A stretch of 64,000 bases of DNA from NCBI GenBank assembly GCA_009667805.1, contig CM019066.1, forward strand, positions 116,302,190 through 116,366,189, read 5' to 3'. Under the pieces are notes generated by a model that was not told the origin of the DNA, made no database searches, and worked only from the letters and a program-made list of their open reading frames with translations. The DNA is from Leptobrachium leishanense (lineage: Eukaryota; Chordata; Amphibia; Anura; Megophryidae). Positions 1-12,356 of this stretch are shown here, piece by piece. How positions within the stretch are numbered: the stretch's first letter is position 1; each line of letters begins with the position of its first letter. Both the position numbers and the translations under genes were made by a program.

Positions 1-990
1 AAATCTCCCGCAACTGGAGGCCGTGCTGCAAGAACAATTCACAGAGGTAGAAAAGTGGATCAAACACAACAAACTTTTTTTTAAATACTGACAAAACTGT
101 AACGATGCTCTTTGGAACAGCAACTAAACTACACAAATTGCAAAATCCCCATCTATGTGTTGGGACAAAATCAAATGGCACACTGACCACAGTCACTTCT
201 CTCAAATATCTAGGTATGTGGTTGGACCCTAATCTATCCTTTGGCCCCCACATCGGAAAACTCTCATCTAAACTCTACCCCAAACTAGGTGCCCTGTACA
301 GAAACAAATCCTGCCTGAGCCCCGCGGTAAGAAAACAGATTGTACAACAAATGCTTATGCCAGCTATTGATTACGGAGATCTAGTCTATGCAGCAGCCCC
401 GCAAACACACCTTCAGAAACTTACTACATTGTATAACCACCATTGACCCACCATTGTGACATGTTAAAAGAGCTAAACTGGCTATCGCTGGAGTCTAAAC
501 GCACCCTTCACCTTTCCAGCCTGGTGTCTAAGAGCATTTCTGGGAAGCTGCCACCCTACCTGAATAGACTGCTTCCCCCCAGCAGCTCCCTCATCCTATA
601 ACCTCCGATTCAGGACCAGCACCTTACTTGCAATACCACAATACAAAAAGACAGTGGCAAGGTCCTCATTTTCCTACAGAGCACCACAATTATGGAATAA
701 CCTCCCAAACACCATCAAATCTTCCCCCAGTCTTAAGTCACTCAAGAGCTCCTTACTAACATACGTCAATACAGAATGCACCTGTAAACATGTAACATAG
801 TGAGTATATTTCCTACATATTTATTTTCTGTTAATCCTGTAATTTGTGTTTTTTTTTTTAAATATCTTGCATTGTATTACTTTGAAGTGTTACAGTTACA
901 GAAATACAATGTTCTTGAACCCAGGACATACTTGAAAAGGAGAGAAATCTCAATGTATCCTTCCTGGTAAAATCCTTTATAAATAAATAA
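1..990 (+). mobile_element. 3' tail of a non-LTR retrotransposon (LINE)
   Basis: An open stretch at 105-446 encodes the region just after the reverse transcriptase catalytic box. It contains SLKYLGMWLDPNLSFGPHI and a following VRKQIVQQMLMPAIDYGDLV, the usual C-terminal part of CR1/L2/Rex-type ORF2. Homology continues in broken frames to about 800 (LNWLSLESKRTLHLSSLVSK, then KLPPYLNRLLPPSS). After that comes AT-rich 3' sequence with the tail-like TTCCTGGTAAAATCCTTTAT at about 960-980. The element is cut by the window start. The clade (L2 or Rex-like) is inferred from the look of the protein only. Confidence 0.7.
105..446 (+). pseudogene. reverse transcriptase C-terminal fragment of a LINE
   Basis: This is 113 codons without upstream catalytic motifs in the window. 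The frame is lost after residue 113, although similar coding sequence continues downstream, so it is a fragment of a decayed ORF2 and not a gene with its own start. Confidence 0.6.
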
Positions 991-1109
991 GGCCTATTTA
1001 CGTTTCATTTAAAGTTTATATTCGTTGCTTGATTCCTGTCTGGCCTCCCCTGTGTCGCCGCCTGTTGGGCTCACATCCGAACCGCACACGCCATGTGACA
1101 GTCCCCCCC

Positions 1110-1360
1110 CCCATGTGGTTCTGGGATTTTTGCTCACCGTTCTTGTGATCATTTTGACCCCCATGGGTGAGATCTTGCATGGAGCCCCAGATCAATGGAG
1201 ATTCAGTGGTCTTGTATGTCTTCCATTTTCGAATGATTGCTCCCACAGTTGATTTCTTCGCACCAAGCTGCTTGCCTATTGCAGATTCAATCTTCCCAGT
1301 CTGGTGCAGGTCTACAATTTTGTTTCTGGTGTCCTTCAACAGCTCTTTGGTCTTGACCAT
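1110..1360 (-). pseudogene. Tc1 transposase N-terminal fragment
   Basis: It starts at an ATG complementary to 1358-1360 and carries the paired-type DNA-binding helices (residues 1-50). The frame then degrades: the expected sequence around the linker is replaced by out-of-frame residues from about position 55. None of the DD34E catalytic residues are present. Confidence 0.7.
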
Positions 1361-1476
1361 AGTGGAGTTTAGAGTGTGTGTCTGTTTGAGGTTGTGGACA
1401 TGTGTCTTTTTATACTGATAACAAGTTCAAACAGGTGCCATTCATACAGGTAACGAGTGGAGGACAGAGGAGCCTC

Positions 1477-2695
1477 TTAACCCTTTCGCTGCTGAGGCGT
1501 TTCACGCCTCTGTGCTGAGGTCATATTTACCGGTTTTGCTCATCATGTTTAAATGCGTTTTGAAGGCTTATTTTAGTATATGACCCAGACATATTATATA
1601 TCGTTCTTTCCGTCAGACTCGGCAGATTAATAATATGTCATTATTATATGTATACGTCATGACCTGTCTGTATATTATAACAAAAAATGCAATAAAATAT
1701 GAATTTTCAATAATTTACAACGTGTAAAGTGTATTTTTTTCACATTTTAACATGCGAGCAATTGCGGTTATATTTTGTATGGGGTGCGCTTGTTAAAAAA
1801 TTAGAGATGGGGTCTCGTTACATTTTTTTTGGGGAAATTACGTGATTTTTAACAAACGCACCGCATACAAAAATCGTTAGTGCAGCATCATTGTTCACAT
1901 TATAATTGAAATGGGAACAATATTGCTGCATTAACAAACCAAAAAAAAAAAACTTTTTTTTTTTTTTTATAATTTTTTTTAAAAATATTTTTTTTTTTTA
2001 AACTTTTTTCACAGTCGTGTTTGGTATCGTTGGAACGGCCATGCTCTGGCCGATCCAACAGTACCAAACTTTAACCCCTAGCTGCCACGGATCGGGAGAT
2101 AGGGGGTTCCAATGAACCCCCTATCTCCACCGTTGGTGGCAGCTAGGGGTTAACTCCAGGACTGGCGTCATCGTGCTATGGACGATGACGCCAGTCCTCA
2201 GGGGGAGTTCCCGGAGGCTTGGCCGACATCCAAGATGTCGGCCAGCTCCGGGAAAGGATCACGAACCGGTGCTTTTCAGTGCCGATTCGTGATCCGGCTC
2301 CCCAGGGGTTAATGAGAGCCACCGTTTGGAAGGGCAGGCTGTGCCCTTCCAAGCGGTGCCTGTCTTATCCCCCTGCTCCCCGGCGATCGGGAGGGAGAGA
2401 GGTCCGACGGACCTTCCCCCCCCTCCCTTTCAGGCGCCTCCTCCGCACGAGCGGGGGGGGGGCGCCTGAATTAGATGTCATCGAGTAGCCGCGATGACAT
2501 CTAATGTCCCCGCCGGGCTCCCGAGTGCTGGGCTGACATCCAAGATGTCAGCCCGCCCTGGGGGGGGGGCGCAGCAATCCGCCAGAATCCGGCGGATTGC
2601 TGCCTCCTGTGCTCGGACGCGCTGAGCGCGTCCGTAGCACAGGAGAACCACTTGGCTGGACGCGCTGAGCGCGTCCATAGCAGCCAAGTGGTTAA
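1477..2695. mobile_element. TTAA-flanked non-autonomous element made of serial hairpins (family A, copy 1)
   Basis: The element is bounded by TTAA at 1477-1480 and 2692-2695, inside a Tc1 remnant that is otherwise continuous across it, so TTAA is the target duplication (as in piggyBac and Kolobok). The ends are alike: TTAACCCTTTCGCTGCTG on the left, and the reverse complement of the right end is TTAACCACTTGGCTGCT. The left half is AT-rich. From about 2065 to the end it is a train of about ten adjacent inverted repeats, for example TAACCCCTAGCTGCCA paired with TGGCAGCTAGGGGTTA, and GGCCGACATC paired with GATGTCGGCC. There is no coding capacity. Related copies lie at 9150-9535 and 55758-56830. 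The superfamily is inferred from the TTAA only. Confidence 0.75.
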
Positions 2696-2952
2696 AGAAG
2701 ACGTTACAGGTCTGTGAGAGACAGAAATCTTGCTTGTTTGTACTGTAGGTGACCAAATACTTATTTTCCACCATAATTTGTCTGATTTTTAAAAGAATTT
2801 ATTTGCAATGTACTTTTTCTGGATTTTTTTTTTCTCATTTTGTCTCTCATAGTTGAAGTGTACCTATGATGACAATTACAGGCCTCTCATCTTTTTAAGT
2901 GGGAGAACCTGCACAATTGGTGGGTGACTAAATACGTTTTTGCCCCACTGTA

Positions 2953-3352
2953 ATTCTACTGGTTAAGCATCACAGAGCACCACAGCAATAGAACTCTCAT
3001 GATAAAGGCAGTGAGTACGAATGTACACAGAATCCACAGCAATATACCTCGAATGATAAAGGCAGGGAGTATGAACATACACAGGAACTGTTTTCTTTCA
3101 TACTCCCTGCCTTTACTGTTAAAAGGTATATTGCTGTGGATCCTTTTTTCAGGTCCCCCTCCCTTTAAGTCCATTTCACCCCACTCTTAGTTCTCATGTT
3201 CATTTCATCCCTCCTCTGTTTCAAATTCACCCCCCTCTGTTTCAAATTCATCCCCCCCTCCGGTTTAAATTCATCTCCTCTCTTGTTTTAAATTAACCCC
3301 CCCCTTGTGTTTTAATTTCACCCCCGCGCCCCCCCCCCTTCCCAGTAATCAA
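2953..3352. repeat. spacer with an inverted repeat and a 28-bp irregular minisatellite
   Basis: Arms at 3032-3075 and 3097-3141 are inverted copies (CCACAGCAATATACC against GGTATATTGCTGTGG, and GGCAGGGAGTATGAA against its complement), probably a small palindromic element. From about 3190 to 3345 a unit of about 28 bp of the type TTTCAAATTCACCCCCCTCTG is repeated about five times with drift. No gene. Confidence 0.6.
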
Positions 3353-3355
3353 CTA

Positions 3356-4962
<1,607 letters not shown>

Positions 4963-4964
4963 TA

Positions 4965-5440
4965 CCTGGCTTGGGAGGGACTCGAGGCGGTGGCTTTCTC
5001 CCCCTCTCTCTCTCCTCCATGGCTCCACGTGCATCATGCAGCACTGGGAGGAAGTGCCGTTATAAGACCACTTCCTCCCAGCGCTACAGAGCACACGTGC
5101 GGCGGTATGACTCGGAGGAAGGCAGACCCAGGATCGAGTCGGAGGGGGCATGATACTGCTGCAGACATTTGGTGCGCCCCCTCTGACATCAGAGGGGGGG
5201 CTGCCGGCCACCATCTTTGGAGTCTCTGCTCGCCAGGTAGACCGCAGTACCTGCTCCGAGGCCTGCAGTCTTAAGTAAACATAGCTGCCGACAGCTGGCC
5301 CCTTACCACAGCATGGGCTGTAATACCCTGATGGCGGCAATGGGTAAGTGTGCAGGGGACATGTATAGCTATCTGTCTATATCCCCCTCTTTTGTATCAT
5401 GGCGCAAGTCCCTTTTAGACAGTCCCTATCTACCCCTCCG
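4965..5440. other. GC-richer spacer with a small hairpin, no gene seen
   Basis: The clearest structure is a hairpin with arms CTGGGAGGAAGTG (5044-5056) and CACTTCCTCCCAG (5069-5081). Short ORFs on both strands have no recognisable domain. The sequence may be the body of a further unrecognised repeat. Confidence 0.4.
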
Positions 5441-5950
5441 ATCCTTTGGTGGTCGGTAATCTGGCTACCTCTAGGGACAAAATCACATCTCACTTTATGA
5501 GGATATAAACAGGACAGGGTAAAAAGAGGTAGCCCTGAATGAAATAAAGCAGCACCAAGTGGATCTAGGGTCGCCAGACACTGGTACCCAAAGGGTGCTA
5601 ATAGTATATAGCCAAATCACTTAGAATCAGAGTGGTCAGGAATAGCCAAAACAGTATACAAAGGGTGGTTCTCATACAAGCAAAAACAGAATCAGCGTGG
5701 TCAGGAATAGCCAAACTGGAAAACAAAGGGTGTTTCTCGTTTAAGCTAGGTCGTCAATAGAGTAACTGAATAAACGTAGAATGAGTCAGTGAATCGCAAC
5801 AGGAATCACTAGCGCAGAGGGAAGAAACTCCACGACAGCGCGATGAGTCGGATCCCGCTGCCTGCTTTTAAGCAGGGTGGGTCTGCGTCATCACACCGCG
5901 CCGCGCCTCCTGATTACCCACGTGAGCTTCGGAAGCCAAGGCAATGACAA
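5440..5950. repeat. unidentified interspersed repeat (copy 1)
   Basis: It shares its plan with 12545-13105. Both open near a GTGGTCGG motif, continue with short degenerate repeats of the type GTCAGGAATAGCCAAA, and end with a block resembling AAACTCCACGACAGCGCGATG followed by a GC-rich segment containing GCATCATCA or GCGTCATCAC. It could be an LTR or a non-autonomous element. Ends and class are not resolved. Confidence 0.4.
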
Positions 5951-6018
5951 TTATCTAGCCGAGCTTTGAAGTGACTGGCTTCACACACACCTTCCTAAAA
6001 AGCCCAGGAGATGACGGT

Positions 6019-6240
6019 CAAGCCTCCAGTCACGAACTGTGAAGGAGGTTCAGGCTTCTCAAGTTCAAACCTCTCGCCTCAACTCGGAGGAGGGTCAGGC
6101 TTCTCACATTCAAACATGGAGGAGGTTCAAGCCTCTCGGCTCAATGCAAACAGGGAAGGAGGGTCAGGCTTCTCACCTCCAAAAAGGAGGGTGGATTAAG
6201 CCACTCGCCTCCAAACAGGGTAGGTGGATCAGACAACTTG
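6019..6240 (+). repeat. irregular minisatellite, unit about 35-40 bp
   Basis: Five to six degenerate copies contain GGAGGGTCAGGCTTCTCAC or GGAGGTTCAAGCCTCTCGC followed by CAAAC. The short ORFs across it merely translate the repeat and are not taken as genes. Confidence 0.7.
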
Positions 6241-6259
6241 TCTTCTACCTTGAAGACTG

Positions 6260-6890
6260 ATAAATCAAAATACAAAATGTTATTTATCTTTTACGGTTCA
6301 TAATTTTGATCTCTGGACGCATGTAGAGTCATCCTTCAGCACTCAGGAGAAAAAACCCTGTGGGAGAATCTTTAAGGAACCATGGCATAAAGGATCACCC
6401 TTTCCTCTGGGCATTAAGAGTTAAAGGCAGAAGCCATTAACCCCCTTCCCGACCGCTGACTTACATAGTATGTCCTGTGGGGAAATACCCTTAATGACCA
6501 CAGATGTACTATGTACGCCACAGTCTCCTAACCTCCCTCCCTATACTCGCCTCTCTGTCCTGGCTCCCAGGGCAGGCTGGAATTCTGCCCCGCCTTTTCA
6601 GGGGGCCCGGCAGGCGCGATGATGTCATCAAAGTGCGTGATGACATCGCCAGGCGTGCCCCCCTGTGTCTATAGGGAAAAATAGGAAAGAAGAGGGGGTG
6701 TTAAGATTTATGTACATGCTTTCTAGCAAAAAGACGTATTATTTGGGACTAAAATTACTCTTTAAAATGTCTATGGTACATCTTACCACATGTCTATGGC
6801 AGTTGTTTGTGTTGTGCTTCCCAGCAGCAACTCCGGCTCTCGTTACCTGAAAATCACAGCAATAAACAAAGTTAGAGAGGAAAGTGGTTT
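6260..6890. other. spacer holding a probable short non-autonomous element
   Basis: From about 6430 the sequence TTAACCCCCTTCCCGACCGC begins a GC-rich block with internal inverted repeats (ACATAGTATGTC and GTACTATGTACG; GATGATGTCATC near 6620), ending near 6665. This resembles the TTAA-type elements elsewhere in the window, but the right end is not clear. The rest (6260-6430 and 6670-6890) shows nothing I recognise. Confidence 0.4.
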
Positions 6891-6892
6891 TA

Positions 6893-7680
6893 ATTTATGA
6901 AAAAAAAAAGCATTTTGTTACATAGGCTGAAAAAAGACATGCGTCCATCAGGTTCAGCCTCTCACATATCACCTACTGCTGTTGATCCAAAAGGCAAGGC
7001 GGCAAAAAGCCCAGTCTGAAGCGCTCGCCGATATGCAACACAATGGGGGAAAAATTACTTCTTGACCCCAGAATGGCAGTCAGATTTCTCCTTGGATCAA
7101 GAAGCTTACCCACATATTAAATATTATAACCCTTAATATTCTGTGTCTGAAGGAAGTCATCCAGTCATTTTATAAAAGTCTGTACAGTCTCTGACCCAAC
7201 CACCTCAACAGGCAGAGAATTACACAGCTTTATTGTTCTCACCGTAAAATAACCCTTCGTATGCTTTAGGCTGAATTTCCTTTCGTCCAGTCTAATTGGG
7301 TGACTTTGTGTCCTGTTAATGAATAGGTTTCCAGACAATGGTTTATAATGACCCCGTATATATTTATATAAGGTTATCAGATCCCCTCTAAGGCGCCGTT
7401 TCTCTAAACTAAACAGGTTTAAGCTTGTTAGTCTTTCCTCATAACTTAAACCTTCCATTCCCTTTATTAATTTAGTCGCCCATCTCTGCACTTTTTCTAG
7501 CACTATTATATGCTTTAAGACAGGTGCCCAAAATTGCACGGCCTATTCAAGGTGCGGTCTTACCATTGATTTATACAGAGGCGAAATTTATGTTTTCATC
7601 CCGAGAGTGAATTCCCCTTTTAATGCATGCCAATATCTTGCTTGCCTTGGCAGCTGCTGTTTGACATTGCATATTGTTAC
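6893..7680 (-). mobile_element. CR1 LINE 3' end
   Basis: The minus strand carries the C-terminal part of a CR1 ORF2 followed by its typical 3' region (GGCTGAACCTGATGGACGCA near 6935-6955, reading towards lower coordinates). The 5' side stops near 7680, where a Penelope-like repeat begins. A second, more decayed copy of the same family lies at 40100-41905. Confidence 0.8.
7165..7539 (-). pseudogene. CR1 reverse transcriptase C-terminus
   Basis: This stretch of 124 codons contains QFWAPVLKHIIVLEKVQRWA, LSYEERLTSLNLFSLEKRRL and RGDLITLYKYIRG, which are diagnostic of the CR1 ORF2 tail downstream of the catalytic site. The upstream catalytic part is absent, so it is a 5'-truncated dead copy. Confidence 0.8.
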
Positions 7681-7682
7681 TT

Positions 7683-8290
7683 ATAGATAAAAATATCACA
7701 ACACAGCGCTTAATGGACCTAGGTCTGTAAGAAAGTGGGATAGACACACTATATGTCCATGAATATAATGATCTTCATTTTCAAGCAATATGCTTCTCTA
7801 AGAAGCAGGTGGTAGAACGTACACTGTAATAGAAAGCAGAGAAGAGGACCAGAATTGTGCAGTGCATCAGATGGAATTAAGTCTTATTCAACTCACATTT
7901 GAAGGAGCCCATAACCGGCTTTCAGGAATACAGCGAGCAGGGACTTTATATCAGGTGCCCATATACCCCTCGATCTGTTCCTCCAGTGTCGCCAAAGTAG
8001 TGCTGCAGTATGAATGAATAAGACCAGAAAAAACACCTCTTGGTGCAATAAATCACAAATAATTTAGCAATTTTAAAAAAGAAGCCAAGTTCCAACTCAC
8101 AGACGCTGAGCCTCTATTGGCTCCGTCACGATTTGCACAGGGAATCATACAGGAGTTCTTCAAACCTTCTTTTTCAGGATCAGAAAGGCAGACAGCAATC
8201 AAATTAAAGTAAAAACATTTATTAGTTTAAAACAAACAGTTTATATCTACCAGGACGCGTTTCGCCATTAATGGCTTCCTCAGCTGGAGA
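7683..8290 (-). mobile_element. Penelope-like element fragment (terminal repeat region)
   Basis: The sequence from ACAACACAGCGCTTAATGG (about 7686) to the ribozyme motif at 8250-8287 is the same repeat family as the palindromic insertion at 14679-15915. Shared blocks include GAGCCTCTATTGGCTCCGTC, CAGGTGCCCATATA and GCAATAAATCA. A hammerhead-like motif at the end of the repeat, and the inverted arrangement of the other copy, both fit Penelope-like elements, whose terminal repeats are known to carry hammerhead ribozymes. No reverse transcriptase or GIY-YIG coding is seen here, so the assignment is inference. Confidence 0.55.
8250..8287 (-). ncRNA. hammerhead ribozyme motif (minimal, short helix III)
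   Basis: Read 5' to 3' on the minus strand: CCAG (helix I), CTGAGGA (core, consensus CUGANGA), an A, GCCATTAATGGC (helix II with a small loop), GAAA (core), CGCGTC (a two-pair helix III ending in the UC cleavage site), then CTGG, which pairs with the opening CCAG. All core residues are present apart from one extra A before helix II. Very short helix III is known in Penelope-associated hammerheads, which can act as dimers. Folding and activity are untested. Confidence 0.65.
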
Positions 8291-8925
8291 TGCTATACTG
8301 TGTATACATGTGTCTGGTGTGTGTAAAATAATATATATATAATCTCAAATGAAAATTTTGTAACGAAACCGAAAATGACTCTTCCCCCTACAATTTATTT
8401 TAAGGTTTTTTTGTATTACTGTATTAATATTAGACTTTAATTTACCTTCATGATATTAATTTAATAATCCACATTAACATTTTTAAGATATTTTTGGTGG
8501 AGTTATTTTGCATCTAGTGCATACATTCATGTGTAAACTTTTTACACACACACACTTTATAGTTGCAGAAGACATTTACACATCCCAACAATTCAGAGAA
8601 CTCTGAAACTATAAAGTTTATTATTTGCTGTGTGGAGGCTTTCAATCAAATTTTTCTGCCCTCCAACACAATTTAAATGAGTATATATCTATAATGGCTC
8701 AGATGGAGCCTAAACATCAGTCGGTTTCTCTTAACCTATTATTTTTTTAAAAAAAAGCAGAAAAACGTTGCATTAACTTTTTGGAGGCATGGATGTAAGC
8801 TCCCACATTAAACCCCCCCCCCCTCTTGTCCTCGGAGCAGACACCTCTGGCAGGAGGTCAGTGATAAATCCTTGTCACAGAGGCCAGAGGTTACTGCTTG
8901 CACTGATACTGTGGATAAAGCAGTT
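8291..8925. other. AT-rich stretch, nothing recognised
   Basis: No ORF with a recognisable domain and no clear terminal repeats. It contains short TA and CA runs (near 8325-8340 and 8565). It may include the outer part of the Penelope-like element. Confidence 0.3.
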
Positions 8926-8929
8926 AACC

Positions 8930-9140
8930 CTTTGTGTGCTGAAATAAATGTGTAGCAGCTCCTGCCTCTTTCCAATTACAATTATCTCCAGCTAAGCAGC
9001 ATTGAAAGAGTGCTTGCTCAATGTCAGCTGGGATCAATTTTTTGGCTGACTTTTTCGGCTGGTGTTTTGCTTTCGGGCCGAAACCGATAACCCCATTATC
9101 GGCAGAATCTATCGGTGGCCGAAATATCGGTGCATCCCTG
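8930..9140 (-). mobile_element. end fragment of a hAT element
   Basis: Reading from 9140 on the minus strand the sequence starts CAGGGATGCACCGATATTTC, a common vertebrate hAT terminus, followed by short CCGATA/CCGAAA repeats. The other end and any transposase are absent. Confidence 0.6.
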
Positions 9141-9149
9141 CTGAAGAGG

Positions 9150-9535
9150 AGTGGGGGTCCTTTTGGACCTCTCTCCCTCCCCATCCGTACAGGGCAGCAC
9201 AAAAAGGCAGGCACCATTTGGAAGGGCACAGCCTGCCCTTCAAAGCAGTGGCTGTCTTTACCCCCTTGGGGCTGGATCGCGATTAGGCGCTGGATCGCGG
9301 CACCCTCCCGGAGCTGGCCGACATTTTGCATGTCGGCCAAGCTACCGGGATCTCCCACTGACGACTGGTGTCATAGCGCATAGCGTGATGACGTCAGTTC
9401 AGAAGTTGACCCCTAGTTGCCACCTGGGGGGTTCCAATGAACCCCCTATCTCCAGATCTGTGGCAGCTAGGGGTTAATGTTTGATACCAGAGCATGGCCT
9501 TTCCAATGATACCAAACATGACCATGTTAAATCTA
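9150..9535 (-). mobile_element. serial-hairpin TTAA-type element (family A, copy 2, truncated, reversed)
   Basis: It shares modules with 1477-2695 in the opposite orientation: CTGGCCGACATTTTGCATGT, the GAACCCCCTATCTCCAG block, GGCAGCTAGGGGTTAATG and the TTGGAAGGGCACAGCCTGCC hairpin. It is shorter and more diverged, with no clear ends. Confidence 0.65.
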
Positions 9536-10465
9536 AAGAAAAAAAAAAAAGTTTTTGTTTTATTGAGTAGCTGAGCATCATGGGAGATGTAGTTTCAAAA
9601 CATCAGGAGGGCCATGGTTGCTGACCCTTGCTTTACATCACCAGAAATGAAAGTATGCAGTGCGTAATAGTGCAAAGCACTGCCTGTGCTACCCAAACTC
9701 CACGTGCAGGTGTGTCAGACCATTTGGTGGGCCTGTAATGTGATCGCTTTCATTACAGACTCCGTACGATGACCGTGCATCCCTACAAAATTAAGTTCTT
9801 GTGAAGGTACTGCAGTCAGGTGAGAAGCTGGAAGCAAATGCATTTCACCTGTTGAGAAGTAAAGGGATAAAGTGTTAACCTCTACATATAGGATAATGAT
9901 GAACAACCAGGGCAGGGCTTCTGGAACCTAAGGCAGGTTGAGCATCATGGGAGGTGTAGTCCTGCAACATTTGGCATGCCGTCACTAGAAAGGCGTTATC
10001 CCTAATGCTAACAAAATAAAGGATGATAGTTTTGTTGAATTATTCAGGTTGACATTTTTAAAGGTGGATCAATCACCATGGAAACCAGATAATCTGCAAA
10101 AATCTCTGTTTACCTCCCCCCCCCTCCTCCTGCACACCTGGACCTGGGGGTGAAAGAAGGATGCTGGTGTCAGGGAGGGATGCCTGGAAGAACAGAGTCC
10201 GCGGAGCCCAATGAAAGGCTCTTGATTGGGCAAATTCCTGGTCTGGACACATTTTAAAGCAGTGCTTTCAACCCTGGTCCTCAGGTGTCCCTAATAGGGC
10301 TTAACAATGCAATCACAGGGCAGCAAATCAAATCACCTGTGCTGACGCATTATCCCCATCAGTGATTTTCAACCAATTGTGCATGTAATGTAATATAGAA
10401 AATCACTTGGCAGCGAGGGGGTTAAATTCATTGACCATTACATACCCCACCCATCAAACATAACT
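9536..10465. other. unique-looking sequence with small hAT-like fragments
   Basis: Two pieces with the motif GCATCATGGGAGATGTAGT (about 9575) and GCATCATGGGAGGTGTAGT (about 9941) look like ends of short hAT derivatives. A fragment at about 10262-10385 begins CAGTGCTTTCAACCCTGGTC and resembles the complete short hAT element at 12357-12538. Nothing else is recognised. Confidence 0.4.
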
Positions 10466-10467
10466 GT

Positions 10468-11081
10468 AGGGGTTATTCAGAAAGCACTGAAATTTCAGGG
10501 CTTTCTCATTTGTCGCACTTCGGCGAACCCTGGAGTGAATTCACCGCAGGGTCCATCAAGTGCGCCAAACGTGGAGCCACCAAAGAGCGACAAACAGAAA
10601 AAAATAAAACTGCTATTCTTTTAAAGGTGTTTAATACAATGAAAATGTGTGGTAATAAAAAAGATCCTAAAAAATAATAAATGGTCTGTTACAGAATATT
10701 AAAAAAAAAGTTATAAAAACACGGTTTGCTGAAAAGGAAAACAATAAATGGTTGAATTGAAAAACAATAATATTTCATTACATTGATTCCTATAGGATTC
10801 GCCTGATTAAACTTGTCGAACTGAATCACTGAAAATCAGGGCACGTCAATGTTGTTCGGCGTTCTCTGAATAGATTGACCCATACAGAAGTAATGGTTAA
10901 TCTCGCTGCCGCCGAAAATCGGGGAATTGCAGCTAACTGCACCGTATTTCGCTGGCAATTAGCCAGTAATTGGGGAATTGACAGATTTCTGGATAGATGA
11001 ACTGCCCTAAAAATGCACGTAGGGTGAAATTCATTTTTCGGTGCAATCTGCTGGCAAGTTCGGCGCTTATTGAATAACCCT
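10468..11081. mobile_element. short element ending GGGTTATTCA (long form)
   Basis: The ends are inverted: GGGGTTATTCAGAAAGCACT at the left and TTATTGAATAACCC at the right. The interior (TTCCTATAGGATTCGCCTGA near 10790) resembles the interior of 29357-30251, so the two are one family. No coding region. Confidence 0.6.
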
Positions 11082-11134
11082 TTAGCCCAGGAGTGCATCC
11101 GTTTGGATTGTTATATATATATATACACGTTACA

Positions 11135-12310
11135 CACGCGGAACAGAAGGAGGGAGGACCCTGCTTGAGCGCTTAAAATCTGAGAGGGGTGACACATTAG
11201 GTGAGGGTGAATAGGGTAGGTGAAGTGGCAGGTTACAGGAGGGCTGAATGGGAAGAGGAGGAAGTGACAGTGGGGAGATCATGATGTGAGCCTATAGGCT
11301 TCTCTAAAGTAATGCGTTTTCAGAGACTTTTTGAAGGACTGGAGAGACGGGGAGAGTCTGATGTTGCGGGGGAGGGAGTTCCATAGAAAGTTGGCAGCTC
11401 AGGAGAAGTCCTGAAAGCGAGAGATGGGCGTGAAGGTATGAGGAACTGATAGCACCAGATCATTGGCAGAGCAAAGTGGTTGGGAAGGGGTATACCTGCT
11501 AATAAGGGAGATGTTGGCAGGGCCGCGGTTATGGAAAGCTTTGTATGTGAGCACCAGTATTTTGAAATTGATTCTAAAGGAGACAGGGAGCCAGTGTAGT
11601 GATTGACAAAGGGGGGAGGTGCGGGAGGTGAGGTGTATGCGTCTGGCACAGGCATTCATTACAGACTGCAGAGGGATAATCTGGGCTCTCTTAAGGCCAG
11701 AGAGAAGGAGGTTACAGTAGTCAAGGCGGGAGATAATAAGAGCTTGGACAAGCATTTTAGTAGAGTCCTGATTAAGAAAGGGGCAGGCGCGTGCAATGTT
11801 TTTTAGGTGGAAGTAGCAAGATTTGGTTAGAGACTGAATGTGCGGAGTAAAGGATAGATTGGAGTCCAAGAGGACCCCGAGGTAACGAGCTTGAGAGGTA
11901 GAAGTAATGGTGGCACCATTCACCTGAAGGGAAATGGGTGCAGGATTTGAGATCTTAGAGGGACGAAAGACGAGAAGTTCAGTTTTTGAGAGGTTGAGCT
12001 TTAGGAAATGGTAAGTCATCCAGTCGGAGACAGCTGAGAGGCAGGCTGTAACACGATCCAACACTGGAGAAGAGAGATCGGGAGAGGAAAGGTTGATTTG
12101 GCTGTCATCAGCATAATTGAAACCATAGGAAGAGATGAGGTTGTCCAGAGAGGTGGTATAGATGAAGAAGAGTAGGAATCCCAGAACAGAGCCTTGAGGT
12201 ACCCCAACTGAAAGAGGAACAGGTGGTGAAGAGGCACCAGCAAAGGAGACACTGAAGGAGCGACAAGAGAGTTAGGAAGAGAACCAGGTGTCACATTCGC
12301 TGTATCGCTC
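11135..12310 (-). mobile_element. L2-type LINE fragment
   Basis: The minus strand encodes the catalytic and C-terminal parts of an L2 ORF2 followed by the 3' region (to about 11135, just after a short TA run at 11111-11124). The 5' side ends near 12310. A piece from an earlier part of the same kind of ORF2 lies at 29030-29356, also on the minus strand. Confidence 0.8.
11399..12290 (-). pseudogene. L2 reverse transcriptase, broken
   Basis: The catalytic YADD box (FNYADDSQI) is encoded at the complement of 12104-12115. The same ORF continues as [54 protein letters not shown] and [20 protein letters not shown]. The pieces lie in two frames and the end is frame-shifted after ISRFQDFS. Dead copy. 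Confidence 0.8.
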
Positions 12311-12356
12311 ACCCTCGACAACCGTGGTGTGGATCCTTTTGGACAAACCTCTAAAC

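Larger units (their letters stand above)
1090..2952 (-). mobile_element. Tc1/mariner remnant, split by a TTAA element
   Basis: Minus-strand sequence at about 1110-1360 encodes a Tc1 transposase N-terminus: [20 protein letters not shown], then the helix-turn-helix [20 protein letters not shown]. Upstream non-coding sequence runs to 1476, is interrupted by 1477-2695, and resumes at 2696 with the familiar outer part of this Tc1 family (GGTGACCAAATACTTATTTT near 2750, ending TTTTTGCCCCACTGTA at about 2952). The catalytic half of the transposase is missing, so the copy is dead. Confidence 0.8.

Noticed and set aside
2219..2774. Short ORFs in the GC-rich part of the first TTAA element
   Set aside because: They read through hairpin stems in both directions, and the related copies do not keep the frames.
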